A stretch of DNA of 64,000 nucleotides. It comes from Pisolithus tinctorius. Taxonomy: Eukaryota; Basidiomycota; Agaricomycetes; Boletales; Pisolithaceae. This document shows positions 1 to 11,676 of the stretch, piece after piece. The position numbers and the translations under genes are program-made. The stretch is from the NCBI GenBank assembly GCA_024663395.1, contig JANFAH010000023.1, positions 806,001 through 870,000 of the forward strand, read 5' to 3'. The notes under the pieces were generated by a model. It did not search any database and was not told the DNA's origin. It worked only from the letters and a program-made list of their open reading frames with translations. Position 1 is the stretch's first letter. Every line of letters begins with the position of its first letter.

Positions 1-27
1 TGCAATGCATTCTCTTCCGATATTGAC

Positions 28-2571
28 ATGTTCATAGTAGATCAGGATGATTCTGAATCATCACTTCCTCCATCTTCGCCACCAGCTGAAGACTCCAGTT
101 CCGACGCTGAGGATGAGTTTCCCCCACGTCGTCCTGGTCGCCGTGTGGAACACAAACCTAAAAGCAAGGGCAAAAGTAGGGCTATGGATATTGATGACAG
201 TGATATAGTGAGTCAGGATGATCATGAACATGCCCGGAACGCGAAATTTAGGAAGACTGGGAACTTGTCCCATGCCGCTCTCGATGAGATACGTGACTTC
301 GCGACCGAAGTCAAGGCAAAAGCAGAAGAACTTGGACGTCGACACGGCAAGTCTCCTCGTGACATCCTTGTCGCTGCTGGGCTCAGTGTCAAACCATCTC
401 ACACGAAGCTCAACGAGGCCAACCTCTTCCGCTCGTGGTATTGGGCCACCCAACCAAAACCTGATGGCGGTATGCATGCCCTTGTCACATACTCTTTTAT
501 AACATTCTTCCAGCCGACCGAAACATGGTCAACAATATCATTATGGCGGAGTACAATCAACTCATGAAAGATATCCCCAAAGACGACACCGCGGCAAGAA
601 AGGAGAAGTTGAAGGCCGTTTATGAATGGAGCGAGAGCTCCTCAGCAGTGCCCGCTAACAAATCAGTCAAGTCCATCGCAGTCAGAGTCCACAACGTGAA
701 GACGCAGTTCTCCGGATTGGTAAGTGGTTGTAAGTGGGTGGGTGGGTGGCAGATCTTACCGTCGAGCAGGCTGAAGCGTGGTCGACTCTTGAAGACATTG
801 AAATTGCTGGAGTTGTGATGTATGTTGGACAAGACCCTGCAGGACGCCAGACCTCTGGCATATTTGGTGGTTCCGATATCATACGAAAGTACATCAATGA
901 TCGTGCCATTGATGTTCGGGGACTTATGGACAAGTACACCGCAATATTTAAGTAAGTGATGTTACACATATCTTACTCGGACTCATTGCAATTAGGTGTC
1001 TCAGGGATGGTAATGGTACTGAGGCTGGGTTATTAAGGACGAGTGCTTCTGCCAGTTCAGCTCCGGCATTGGAGTTGCGTTGTCGAATGAAGGAGATACC
1101 AAGAGATCGCAACCGTCGGGTATTTGGATCTATGATGAAGGAGAAGTTGATAACGGCGCTCCAAGATCTACGCAGTACGTATTTCTGGTATTCCGTATAT
1201 TCTCTTCTAAGTGTCTTCCCATAAGCGACCCGTGGGGTCGAAGTTGGTGATCCCCAGAAAATCATTTGGCAGCGGCTTCTTGAGTTTGTTAGGAGGAACT
1301 CTCTCGTCATAATCAACTGGCCGCTTGGGGTGCCTCCACCGGGCCCTGGTTTTGAGTACAAGAAACTCAAAGCTGACGCTCTCCGCCAACTTGTGGTACC
1401 TTATCTGCGGAGAAAGCTAGGCTCGATGTACGATGGACAATCTGATGACGACGATGACGAGAAAAATGATCGTCTGGATGGTGTGCCAGAGGTTGAAATC
1501 AAACCCTGGAATGAAGGTATTGCGTACATTTTTTGTCTAACTCATCGCTGACCGTTTTTGCAGATGTCATCAGCATAAGGGATGTACACCCATTAAAGGG
1601 AGAGATCGCACTGGTCAAGGCTCCTGATGGCACGGTTTTGCGCAAGGTGTCTGACGATCCTGAGTGGCAGAAGTCCCGCGAAGAAGAGGATCCAGGTATG
1701 GCGGCACATCATGCACAGAGCGGAATCCCATTTCCATCGCGCAAGCGGCCTCGTGTGGAGGTGACGGATAATGACACAGTTCCTCGTGAGGTGAGTCAAT
1801 CCACTCAACCTCTGGTGTCCACTAATGCTCCCCAAGGCTTCACGCTCTGACCGCCAAATGCCCCTGCATGACGAAGGCAGGGATGCATGCCCCATTGCTG
1901 GCGACCGCGGTGTAGTGATTTACCCTGCCGCATTTTGGTCGAAACTAACAGGCGACATGCACAGGATGCACTTCGTGACCCACCAGCACACACAAGCCGC
2001 GAGAACACTCGAGAGTCCGGTCGATCTGAGCGCCCCTTGCCGGCTCGGCGCTATGGGGTGAGGTCCGGACATACCAGTTGATTAAAAGACTAATGGAGGA
2101 CTGCACAGGATCTGCATCATGATGCTGTCCCAAGCCGTTTGCACCCGTGGGACCCTGGCCCTTCTCAGCAGTTTCCACCATCTCGGCGTTATGAGGTGAG
2201 TAACCCAGGCATTCTGCTTCTTGAAGGAGACCAATAGGATGTCCCGCAGGACCCTCGTTATGACCGCGCCAACTATCATGTTCCTGGCCCCTCCGATATT
2301 CCCTACAATGTTCGTGGCTTGATCCTTCATTGTCACATTTTGTTTAGCTTCTCTATAGGTATTACCGCCTGCCCGCCGCGGTTCGGGGCGTTTCCCTCCG
2401 TCCCGTCAGATGTATCGCATACCATCTCGCCCTGACCATCATGTTTACCGTGATGCTCCATATATCTCTGACTACTACCCCCCAGCCCAGCCTACAGCAC
2501 AGCAATGGGTTGACAGAGGTAGTGCTGCACAGTATGAGGACGAATTTCCTGAGGATTACTTAGATTATTAG
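28..2571 (+). CDS. Spliced hypothetical protein, acidic N-terminus, Pro/Arg/Tyr-rich tail
   Basis: I do not recognise the function. A continuous frame is obtained by joining 28-469, 514-719, 770-951, 996-1174, 1226-1516 and 1564-1790; the introns between them are 44-51 nt with GT...AG ends and matching phases. The first ~60 residues are acidic and Ser/Pro-rich with a basic KPKSKGKSRA patch, which suggests a nuclear protein. A helical, conserved-looking core follows (LSHAALDEIRDFATEVKAKA, then SWYWATQPKPDG, AEAWSTLEDIEIAGVVMYVG). After 1790 several short exons appear to encode a low-complexity Pro/Arg/Tyr tail; exact joins there are uncertain, but the last exon ends DEFPEDYLDY with TAG at 2569-2571. 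The frame is open back to base 1, so the true start may lie upstream. Codon use is CpG-normal, unlike the repeats that follow. Multi-copy or transposon-captured origin cannot be excluded. Confidence 0.65.
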
Positions 2572-3751
2572 TCTCCTCAGTATTTTCTTTAGAAATACAT
2601 GTTTGTTTTTCCGTGATAGGGTGAGCAGTGAGTGAATCAAATCTCTCAGTTCTCCGTCATTTTGAATGCAAGAGCATTTGTCTGCTTGACTGTTATTTTG
2701 TTACCTCCTGTGGCCACACTGCCATATTGCTGCTCACTTGATCTACCAATGAATTTTCTACTGATTGACATTCTACAGGGAAGATGCATCTACTCAAAAT
2801 ACTGTATGCTTGTTTGAAGAGTTTGGGCTGCAGAGAGTTAGGTCACAGGACATTTGAGGTTAAGCTTAGAGGCCACACCTACAGATAAAGGAGCCTCCAG
2901 CAATGAGGAGGGGATATGGTGACATTAAGCAAGTGTTGATGTGGTGATCACTGACTGACAACTCTCCTAGTGTCACTGTGTCCAATGGCCAGGGGCTCTG
3001 GTGAGTTCTGCTGCCTGGTCTCCTGTGTACCTTATCTATATTTGATTACTGTGATCAAGTGATTGTTTTTCCCTGGTGAGTTGAGGGAACTCAATGGAAT
3101 TCAAATGGAATTGAAATGATTATCTCAAAATAATGGGTAAATAGCCTGAATTTTGAGAGGACTAAAAACACTCAAAAGTCAATTTCCTTCAAGTTTTGAC
3201 AGATAGGGTTTTTCCACATGGTGAGGGGGGTGGCAAGGTTGGAAAGCAAGGATTGAAAGTGGTGTTGAGGCAAGGTTAGCAGTACCTCAGATTAAAGGGA
3301 CTTGGGCAACATCTCTTGCTTACTAATCAGGTGTTGTTATCATCATCAGGATACTACAGTTCTATGTTACATGCAAGCAGTGTAGAGCTGCAGAGGTTGA
3401 CTTCTGGATTTATTTTGGTCTTGTCTGGGTTCTCTCATTGGCTTTTCCCTATAAACATTGTTGTTCAATGCTTTTTCTAAGAGCCTATTTTTGTGTTGAG
3501 AATTAATCTACCTGCATTGCTACTAAAACAGGTCTATCTTTTATCAGACCCATCATGTTGTTATCATTTGCAGCTGCACAATTTGCCCCCATTTAATCTG
3601 CTACATTGGCCCTTCACTGTGCTCTGTGAGTTAGTATAAAAATTAGATAACATTACCTGTGCAATATGTCAATACAGCCCTGCATGGTGGATCTGGTTGA
3701 CTTGAAGCTGCCACAAAATTGATTTGAGAGCATTTTGGTGTTCTGACATAT
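2572..3751. other. AT-rich spacer, no feature seen
   Basis: CpG-poor, AT-rich DNA with scattered stops in all frames. I see no gene, RNA or terminal repeat here. It marks the left edge of the long CpG-depleted block. Confidence 0.6.
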
Positions 3752-6700
3752 AGTACATGGACATCCTACTGGCCTCTATGGAGAGGGGTGGAATGTCCAA
3801 CTGGCCTTCAGAGGGGGGAGTGGGATGTCCCACAGTAGCTTCCAAAGCTACCATGGGACATCCCATTGGCCTATGGAAGGGGGGGTGGGACATCCCACAG
3901 TATCCTCCAAAGCTATCATGGGACATCCCACTGGCCTCCAGAGAGGGGGGTGGGATGTCCCACAGTAGCCTCCAAAGCTATCATGGGACATCCCACTGTC
4001 TATAGAAAGGGGGTTGGGATGTCCCATAGTGGCCTCCAAAGCTAGCATGGGACATCCCACTGGCCTCCAGAGAGGAGGGTGGGATGTCCCACAGTAGCCA
4101 CTGAAGCTATCATGGGACATCCCACTGGCATCTGGAAGGGGGATGGGATGTCCCACAGTAGGCTCTGAAGCTATCATGGGACATCCCACTGGCATCTGGA
4201 AGGGGGGTGGGATGTCCCACAGTAGCCTCTGAAGCTATCATGGGACATCCCACCAGCCTATGGAAGGGGGGGTGGGATGTCCCACAGTAGCCTCCAAAGC
4301 TATCATGGGACATCCCACTGTCTATGGAAAGGGGGTTGGGATGTCCCATGGTAGCCTCCAAAGCTAGCATGGGACATCCCACTGGCCTCCAGAGAGGAGG
4401 GTGGGATGTCCCACAGTAGTCTCTGAAGCTATCAAGGAACATCCCACTGACCTCTGGAAAGGGGGGTTGGATGTCCCACAGTAGCCTCCAAAGCTATCAT
4501 GGGACATCCCACTGTCTATGGAAAGGGGGTTGGGATGTCCCATGGTAGCCTCCAGAGCTAGCATGGGACATCCCACTGGCCTCCAGAGAGGAGGGTGGGA
4601 TGTCCCACAGTAGTCTCTGAAGCTATCAAGGAACATCCCACTGACCTCTGGAAAGGGGGGTTGGATGTCCCACAGTAGCCTCCAAAGCTATCATGGAACA
4701 TCCCACTGTCCCCTGGAATGGGGGTTGGGATGTTTCACAGTAGCATCAGAAGCTATCATGGGACATCCCACTTGCCTCCAGAGAAGGGGGTGGCATGTCC
4801 CATGGTAGCATCTGATGCTCTCATGGGACATCTCACTGACCTCCTCAGAGGGGGTTGGGATGTCCCAAAGTAGCCTCCAAAGCTATCATGGGGGATCCCT
4901 CTGGCTTCCAGAGAGGAGGATGGGATATCCCATAGTAGCCTCCAAAGCTATCATGGGACATCCCACTGGCCTCCAGAGAGGGGGGTGGGATGTCCCACAG
5001 TAGCCTCTGAAGCTATCATGGGACATCCCATTGTCCTATGGAAAAGGGGCTGGGCTGTCCCACAGTAGCTTCTGCAGCTATCATGGGACATCCCACTGGC
5101 CTCCAGAGAGGGGGGTGGGATGTCCCACAGTAGCCTCTGAAGCTATCATGGGACATCCCATTGTCCTATGGAAAGGGGGCTGGGATGTCCCACAGTAGCT
5201 TCTGAAGCTATCATGGGACATCCCACTGGTCTCCAGAGAGGGGGGTGGGATGTCCCACAGTAGCTTCTGAAGCTATCATGGGACAACCCATTGTCCTATG
5301 GAAAGGGGGCTGGGATGTCCCACAGTAGCTTCTGAAGCTATCATGGGACATCCCACTGGTCTCCAGAGCAAGGGGTGGGATGTCCCACAATAGCCTCCAA
5401 AGCTATCATGGGACATCCCACTGGCCTCCAGAGAGGAGGGTGGGATGTCCCACAGTAGTCTCTGAAGCTATCAAGGGACATCCCACTGACCTCTGGAAAG
5501 GGGGGTTGGATGTCCCACAGTAGCCTCCAAAGCTATCATGGAACATCCCACTGTCCCCTAGAATGGGGGTTGGGATGTTTCACAGTAGCATCAGAAGCTA
5601 TCATGGGACATCCCACTTGCCTCCAGAGAAGGGGGTGGCATGTCCCATGGTAGCATCTGATGCTCTCATGGGACATCTCACTGACCTCCATAGAGGGGGT
5701 TGGGATGTCCCAAAGTAGCCTCCAAAGCTATCATGGGGGATCCCACTGGCTTCCAGAGAGGAGGATGGGATGTCCCATAGTAGCCTCCAAAGCTATCATG
5801 GGACATCCCACTGGCCTCCAGAGAGGGGGGTGGGATGTCCCACAGTAGCCTCTGAAGCTATCATGGGACATCCCACTGGTCTCCAGAGAGGGGGGTGGGA
5901 TGTCCCACAGTAGCTTCTGAAGCTATCATGGGACATCCCATTGTCCTATGGAAAGGGGGCTGGGATGTCCCACAGTAGCTTCTGAAGCTATCATGGGACA
6001 TCCCATTGTCCTATGGAAAGGGGGCTGGGATGTCCCACAGTAGCTTCTGAAGCTATCATGGGACATCCCACTGGTCTCCAGAGCAAGGGGTGGGATGTCC
6101 CACAATAGCCTCCAAAGCTATCATGGGACATCCCACTGGCCTCCAGAGAGGAGGGTGGGATGTCCCACAGTAGTCTCTGAAGCTATCAAGGGACATCCCA
6201 CTGACCTCTGGAAAGGGGGGTTGGATGTCCCCCAGTAGCCTCCAAAGCAATCATGGGACATCCCACTTGCCTCCAGAGAAGGGGGTGGCATGTCCCATGG
6301 TAGCATCTGATGCTCTCATGGGACATCTCACTGACCTCCATAGAGGGGGTTGGGATGTCCCAAAGTAGCCTCCAAAGCTATCATGGGGGATCCCACTGGC
6401 TTCCAGAGAGGAGGATGGGATGTCCCATCATAGCCTCCAAAGCTATCATGGGACATCCCACTGGCCTCCAGAGAGGGGAGTGGGATGTCCCACAGTAGCC
6501 TCTGAAGCTATCATGGGACATCCCATTGTCCTATGGAAAAGGGGCTGGGATGTCCCACAGTAGCTTCTGAAGCTATCATGGGACATCCCCCTGGTCTCCA
6601 GAGCAGGGGGTGGGATGTCCCACAATAGCCTCCAAAGCTATCATGGGACATCCCACTGTCTATAGAAAGGGGGCTGGGATGTCCCACAGTAGCCTCTGAA

Positions 6701-6813
6701 GCTATCATGGGACATCCCACTGGCCTCCAGAGAGGGGGGTGGGATGTCCCACAGTAGCCTCCAAAGCTATCATGGGACCTCCCACTGGCCTCCAAAAATG
6801 GGTGGTGGGATGT
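3752..6813. repeat. 65-bp minisatellite (~47 copies) with self-complementary units
   Basis: The array repeats a ~65-bp unit in which TGGGACATCCCA is followed about 20 nt later by its exact reverse complement TGGGATGTCCCA, then a spacer like CAGTAGCCTCCAAAGCTATC. Each unit could therefore form a 12-bp hairpin. There is higher-order structure: near-identical variant stretches recur at 4815, 5660 and 6310, i.e. 845 bp (13 units) and 650 bp (10 units) apart. Open frames of up to 116 codons on both strands arise from the repeat and show no other sign of coding. A degenerate related motif (GGGACATCCCAGC) reappears near 7700. Confidence 0.92.
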
Positions 6814-6868
6814 CCCATCATTGGCTCTTGGTTGTTCTACATAGATGACCTTGATGAACATGTGACTA

Positions 6869-6942
6869 AAGGTGGGATTGAACCAGCAGTCTCCTGGAGT
6901 TGACCTTGTGGTTTAATCACTGAGCTATATGGTTTGAGTACT
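6869..6942 (-). other. tRNA-like sequence (tRNA-derived SINE or tRNA pseudogene)
   Basis: On the minus strand an A-box-like TAGCTCAGTGATTAAACC (complement of 6910-6927) precedes a B-box-like GGTTCAATCC (complement of 6875-6884) at tRNA-like spacing. The T stem and acceptor stem do not pair cleanly, so a working tRNA is unlikely; a SINE head or decayed tRNA fits better. Confidence 0.4.
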
Positions 6943-6945
6943 AAT

Positions 6946-7949
6946 GTCAGTTGCTTGGGGGTTAGATCAGAACTTTGGGAATAATTATCCATGAAGAGTA
7001 ATACACAGAATGCACCATCTCCAACAGACTTCAGTGGTCTTTAGCAACACAAGTCCACCCTTCCTTTGAGAATCAACAACGTTCAGTCTTCTGCCCATCC
7101 TGGCTGGATTGGTATTTGAAGCACATGGTGGTCCACTGGAGGGCCTTACAGCCCAGGGTCATAATGGGACATTGGGCACCACAGCAATCAGATTACATAA
7201 CCCCTTTGGACAGTGGGGTTCTCACATGCTTGTGCCCCACAATAGTGTCATGTATTGTGCTACAATCTATTCCTTGGCTTGGAAGGTCTTCCACTCATCC
7301 TCATTGAATGCATTTAGTATGATCTTATTAATGTGTACTCCTTCTATAAGCAATGGAACTTACTCATGGGACAGTGCTGAATCCATTAAAATTTATCACA
7401 ATGATGCAAGGCTCACTTCCAGAAGTATTGTATGATTCTGGAGATGACACCTCACAATCACACTGATTTCCCACTTCAAATTTGTGCATAATAAGTGTAC
7501 CAAATGGTTTTGGAAAGTCAGTGGCTGCCACATACATAGGCCCCTACTTTGCCAGGTATTCTCATCATCCTGGATAATTGTGACTGCTTTGGTTTCTTGG
7601 TCAGAAGTGGGATTTCAGTGTGAATATGAGCTGCACTTTTGCAGCTGAGGACCCCTGACACCTAAGGCAGCCATGGGACAGCCCAAAATATATTACCAAA
7701 GGGCTGGGATTATGGGACATCCCAGCTCCTGCACACTGCAAATAGCCCTGGGACATGGCCAGATGTCCCTGGGATGACCTGGTCTGAGTGGCTTTTAGCT
7801 TGGATGATTTGTAGAAAAACTTCAGCCTAAATGCTTATGAAAATTGGTTACCTGAAGTGGTGCATGGTGCTATCTGTTAGGGTATGCTAGGTGAGTGAGT
7901 ATGAGCAGAATAATGAGACAATATATATATACCAAGTAGCACATGCAAT
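6946..7949. other. Spacer, no feature recognised
   Basis: CpG-poor DNA. A 108-codon open frame at 7109-7435 has no recognisable features and is probably chance. A stray degenerate minisatellite-like segment lies near 7672-7735. Confidence 0.4.
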
Positions 7950-7954
7950 CATGC

Positions 7955-8353
7955 TGTAATGACCAGTAGACTTTTCACCTCCACATTTCCTGTTTACCTA
8001 TATATATCCACCCTCTGGTTAGGGTTCCGCTTTAAGGATGCTTAGTCATCTCGGACTTTTCCTTTTGGTTGCTCTTTCATGCTTACATGATACTTAGTAA
8101 GGCTGTGCCTTGTTACTAACACATGTTCACGTTTGTCCAATAGTGTAGTTCTCTCTCTTGTTTGTCTTTTTTTTGAACATTCTTTCATGGCAGTACATAC
8201 AAACAGTAAGGCAGTATATAAGTCCCATCATTTGTCATAGCCAGACTCTCTAATCTAGTTCGTTTTGAGCTTGTCCCTCAATCAATGGGTTCTACTCCCA
8301 CTCTCTCTGGTTTGAAGTGTTAGCTGAGAAGACTCTTGTCTTTGGTTGCTTCA
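7955..8353 (+). repeat. 5' LTR of the chromovirus
   Basis: Begins TGTAATGACC and ends TTGCTTCA; matches 20769-21167 base for base in length. A GCAGTATATAAGTCC block near 8215 is the likely TATA promoter. The flanking CATGC is repeated after the 3' LTR. Confidence 0.95.
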
Positions 8354-8393
8354 CTCAAACTAGATTACTACTTCTCCCCTACCACTTCATACC

Positions 8394-8411
8394 TGGTGCT
8401 GAGGGTTAATG
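8394..8411 (+). promoter_or_regulatory. Candidate primer binding site
   Basis: TGGTGCTGAGGGTTAATG lies 40 nt downstream of the 5' LTR and starts with the TGG expected from pairing to a tRNA CCA end. Which tRNA would prime is not determined; the distance from the LTR is longer than usual. Confidence 0.35.
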
Positions 8412-9120
8412 GCAGTACAATAAGTCGTAGTGGGCAGTCCGCCCCATAGCCTCTTCTCTTTGCCTCTGTCAGAGTGACTGAGAGCACCCGAGCAATGGAG
8501 CCAGTTGGGCAAACGTCTTAGGGAGTTTTACTTCTACGTATATACACCATCCCAAGGTCGAGCTCGGTGTACAAAGGGCAACACTTGATCAAGAGGGCCC
8601 GCAAGGTCCAGAGCAGCTGAGCCATAGTTAGTCGTAGTCCCCACACAGCAGTGGAGGTAGACCAGTAGTCAACATTCTTACACCCACCATAGTTCACATA
8701 GTGTGCCAGGCTGGTCTCTCCCTATTTCTAGGAGATCGATCAAGTGCATGACAGTGAATGAACTACATGTTTAGTGGTTCTGAACACCATTGGCGAGTAG
8801 TATGCCTATGTTACCCTTACTTTACACCATTCCCGCCATCAAGAAGGAAGAGGTCAAGCTTTGTCTCCCTCTTAGGTTCTTCCCTTACAAAAGGGAACTC
8901 TCTACTCCACACCTCTTGTGCTCACTCTCTCCACTCACCCCGCTCCCCTTACCTCCTCTCGAGCTTTTCTGAGAAGTAACTGCAGAGCTCATCTATCCAT
9001 CACCCTCGCCTTCCCCTGACCCGAATGAACTCAGGTTCATTTTTAATACTCCCTACAACCTTTGGAACAGATGTTCCATCCACCACCCCCTTCGAAGACC
9101 GGTCCCGCTAACTAGCAAAA

Positions 9121-10116
9121 ATGGACCCTGCCCAACCACAGCCACCCACCGTTGACTATGCAATGATCCAAGCCATGGCAGCGGCTATGGCACAAGCAAT
9201 GCAGCAATACATGCCAGTGCCAGCTGCAGCGCAGACAATGAACTTTGACCCCACCAAGAGGGGTGTTGCAGAGCCTGGAACTTTTGACGGTTCTGTGGCA
9301 AAATATGAGGAGCAGGCGATCCGTATGAGAGCCTACTGCAAAGCAGCAGTCCACTGCTATACAAGCCAGGACTGCATGGCTTTCTGGACCCAGATGACTG
9401 GTCTGATAGCTGGTAACTATGCAAGGGCCAAGTTGGACTTCCACTTGGAAAATGGAAACTGGCCCACCATCGATGAGGTGGTGGCTGACCTTAACTCTCG
9501 CTTTCGGCCCATGAACAATGGGGATTGGGCCAGAAAGAAGATGCAAAAAGCGAGGCAAGGACAGTCTTGAATGGATGCCTTCCTGGCAGAATTCAACAGT
9601 TGGAAGCTGATGGCAAGTGCTTCTGACAATCTGGCTATCCTGTGCCTTGAACAGGCAATTAACTCTGAGGTGCTTTGGCTCATGCACCATTTGGGAAAAA
9701 GAAAAGACACATACAAGGAGTATGTAACAGAGCTCTGGTTAGTGGCCAGAAACTTCAAAAACCACTGGTATATGATGGCCTCCTCTTCGAGGGTATGGCC
9801 CCAAAATCAACCTCATGGCTTCTCCACCACAGGAACGCAACCCAGAGCTGGCACCCCCATGGATATAGGCACCACTCCCTGATCAGGAAAGGGGAAGGGA
9901 CCCCCTAAGGACAAGTCCCACATCATGTGCTTTGGATGCAGCCTGAAAGGCCATTATCGAAGCAAGTGCCCTATACAGGCACAACCACAAGGACGCCCTG
10001 TCAGGGCTGTAAATACTGACACTGGACTCGACCCCCACCTACAGGCAATGGAGGGGATGAGCTTCGAACAGATCATTGCTCATATAAACCAGTTAAAAGA
10101 ATCAGAGCTGCAGTGA
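9121..10116 (+). pseudogene. gag: Chromovirus Gag with CCHC zinc knuckle, two TGA stops
   Basis: One frame runs from ATG 9121 (MDPAQPQPPTVDYAM) to the stop at 10116 but is cut by TGA at 9568-9570 and 9880-9882. The N-terminal half has the capsid-type helical region (GTFDGSVAKYEEQAIRMR, then WPTIDEVVADLNSRF), and the C-terminal part has the nucleocapsid knuckle CFGCSLKGHYRSKC (C-X2-C-X4-H-X4-C) near 9925. Gag would form the cytoplasmic virus-like particle. Both stops are one C-to-T change from CGA (Arg), and a basic residue fits the context at each. Apart from these nonsense changes no frame shift is visible. Confidence 0.88.
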
Positions 10117-10772
10117 AATCAGGTCCTGCAGACTCTTCTAGTATGCAGACATTTGTTCCTGTTTCTTCTTCTTCTTCTTTTTATGGCTTCTGTTCTACTT
10201 ACAGACTTAAAGTTACAAAAGAAAATACAAAAATAGAAAATAGAAAAGCCAAAAATAGTGTACCAGTAGTTTCTTTCAATCATTTCTCTTTTCTCGACAT
10301 CGAAGAACCACAGGAGTTATTTAATGGTTCAGGATTCCTTTCTCCTTCTCTTATTTCTACATCATCTGAAGTGGAGTCCTGAAAGGGCTTGGGGCCAGAT
10401 GTAAAACCAAGCCTGCTTAATTCTGCTTGCAATAAAAAATAAAAAAATGTTTCTTTCAATCTCCCAGATCTCAAGGGTAGTAGTGCAAAGACCTCCATAC
10501 AGTCTGAAACCTGATGCATGCTGAACCTGAAAGATTCTGTGGAGGTCCCTTTGGTTTTGCAGATGAATGCCGGTTTGGTGTTCAAAGTTAATGCATTACT
10601 TGATAGTGGCGCTACTGGGGTATTTATAGATAAGGACTTTGTGGAAAGGAACCAGATTCCGAAAATAGCACTACCAAGGGCAGTTGACATATTTAATGTC
10701 AATGGTTCACCTAATTCTGCTGGAAGGATTACGCATCAGGCTCACCTCTGAGTCTCATACCTTGACCATCAC
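10117..10772 (+). pseudogene. pol: Chromovirus Pol N-terminus: linker and aspartic protease, truncated
   Basis: After a Ser-rich linker, the frame starting at 10518 contains the retropepsin catalytic motif LLDSGATGVFIDKDFV, which would cleave the Gag-Pol polyprotein. It is interrupted by stops (10382, 10751) and cut at 10772 by the LTR of the nested element. The stretch that normally joins protease to RT (roughly 200 residues) is missing on the far side of the insertion, so the insertion was accompanied by a deletion of host element. Confidence 0.8.
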
Positions 10773-11676
10773 TGTCATATCCATGACTCTCGGACTCAGT
10801 CCCAGTCCAGTCCGGACCCCTAGCCCCTATCTCCGGTCAAGTCCGGTCCTAGTCCAGCCTAGAAAACCCAATCCCGGCCCTAGATAACTCAACTCCGGCC
10901 TGCATAACTCAAGTCCGGTGTTTTACCCCTATCTCCGGTCTGTTTCGGCCTCCCGGCCTCGCACTGCTCCACCCCGGTCCTCCTAGGTCTATGTCCGGGT
11001 CACCCGGACATAACTCTGGTCTGTTTCCCTTTGTTTGTACTATATTTAGTCTAGCCCATTCATCTGACTTTTGCTTACTGTACAAATCCTGTGTCTGACC
11101 CTGGTATGCCAGTCACCCGGACTTTGGCTATTAGCCTTGGCACAGCCACTGTGGCTATCCACTCTCTTGCTAATCATCTTGCTAATAGCTTGTTCACAAG
11201 TCCAGCTCTATGTTCATTATCCCGGACTGGCCTCCTGTATTTAACCCCTGTACATACTTCATAGCACCCCAGTCAGAATATCAACTTAGTATTACCCTCA
11301 ACTCCATATTACCCCTCGAGACTACTCTATAGCTAAGGCCGAGCCTTAAGCTATCCCCGACCCCTGTCCCGGACCTCTCCCCGGCTTGCATAAGGGTACA
11401 GCACATAAGCTGAGACCAAGGGAGGTAGATCCAACCCCGGACCGGCTTCCCCTTGTGTGCACTCCAACACCGGTCGGTTTCCCACGCTACCAGCCTTGTT
11501 CCCGCGCTCCCGGTCTTAAGTCCGGTCCTCTGGACTTAGCCCCTAACCTCCAGCCTCAACTCCGGTCCAACCGGACTTGGCCCCTGTCTCTCGGCCTTGA
11601 CTTTGGCCACTCGGACTTAACCCCTGTCACCCGGTCTTGAAGCCTGGTCACTCCGAGGGTAAACCCGTACTTCACA
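10773..11676 (+). repeat. Left LTR of nested CCGG element
   Basis: 904 bp, TG...CA. It includes a TATTTAACCCCTGTACATAC promoter-like block near 11240. Decayed copies of the same LTR occur at 27344-27808 plus 35841-36037, 36082-36185, 36288-36465 (inverted) and 38041-38461. Confidence 0.92.

Noticed and set aside
3848..6861. Many frames of 60-116 codons on both strands with repeated GYCGTSHPP-like peptides
   Set aside because: They follow from a stop-poor 65-bp tandem repeat and appear in both strands and several frames with no start context.
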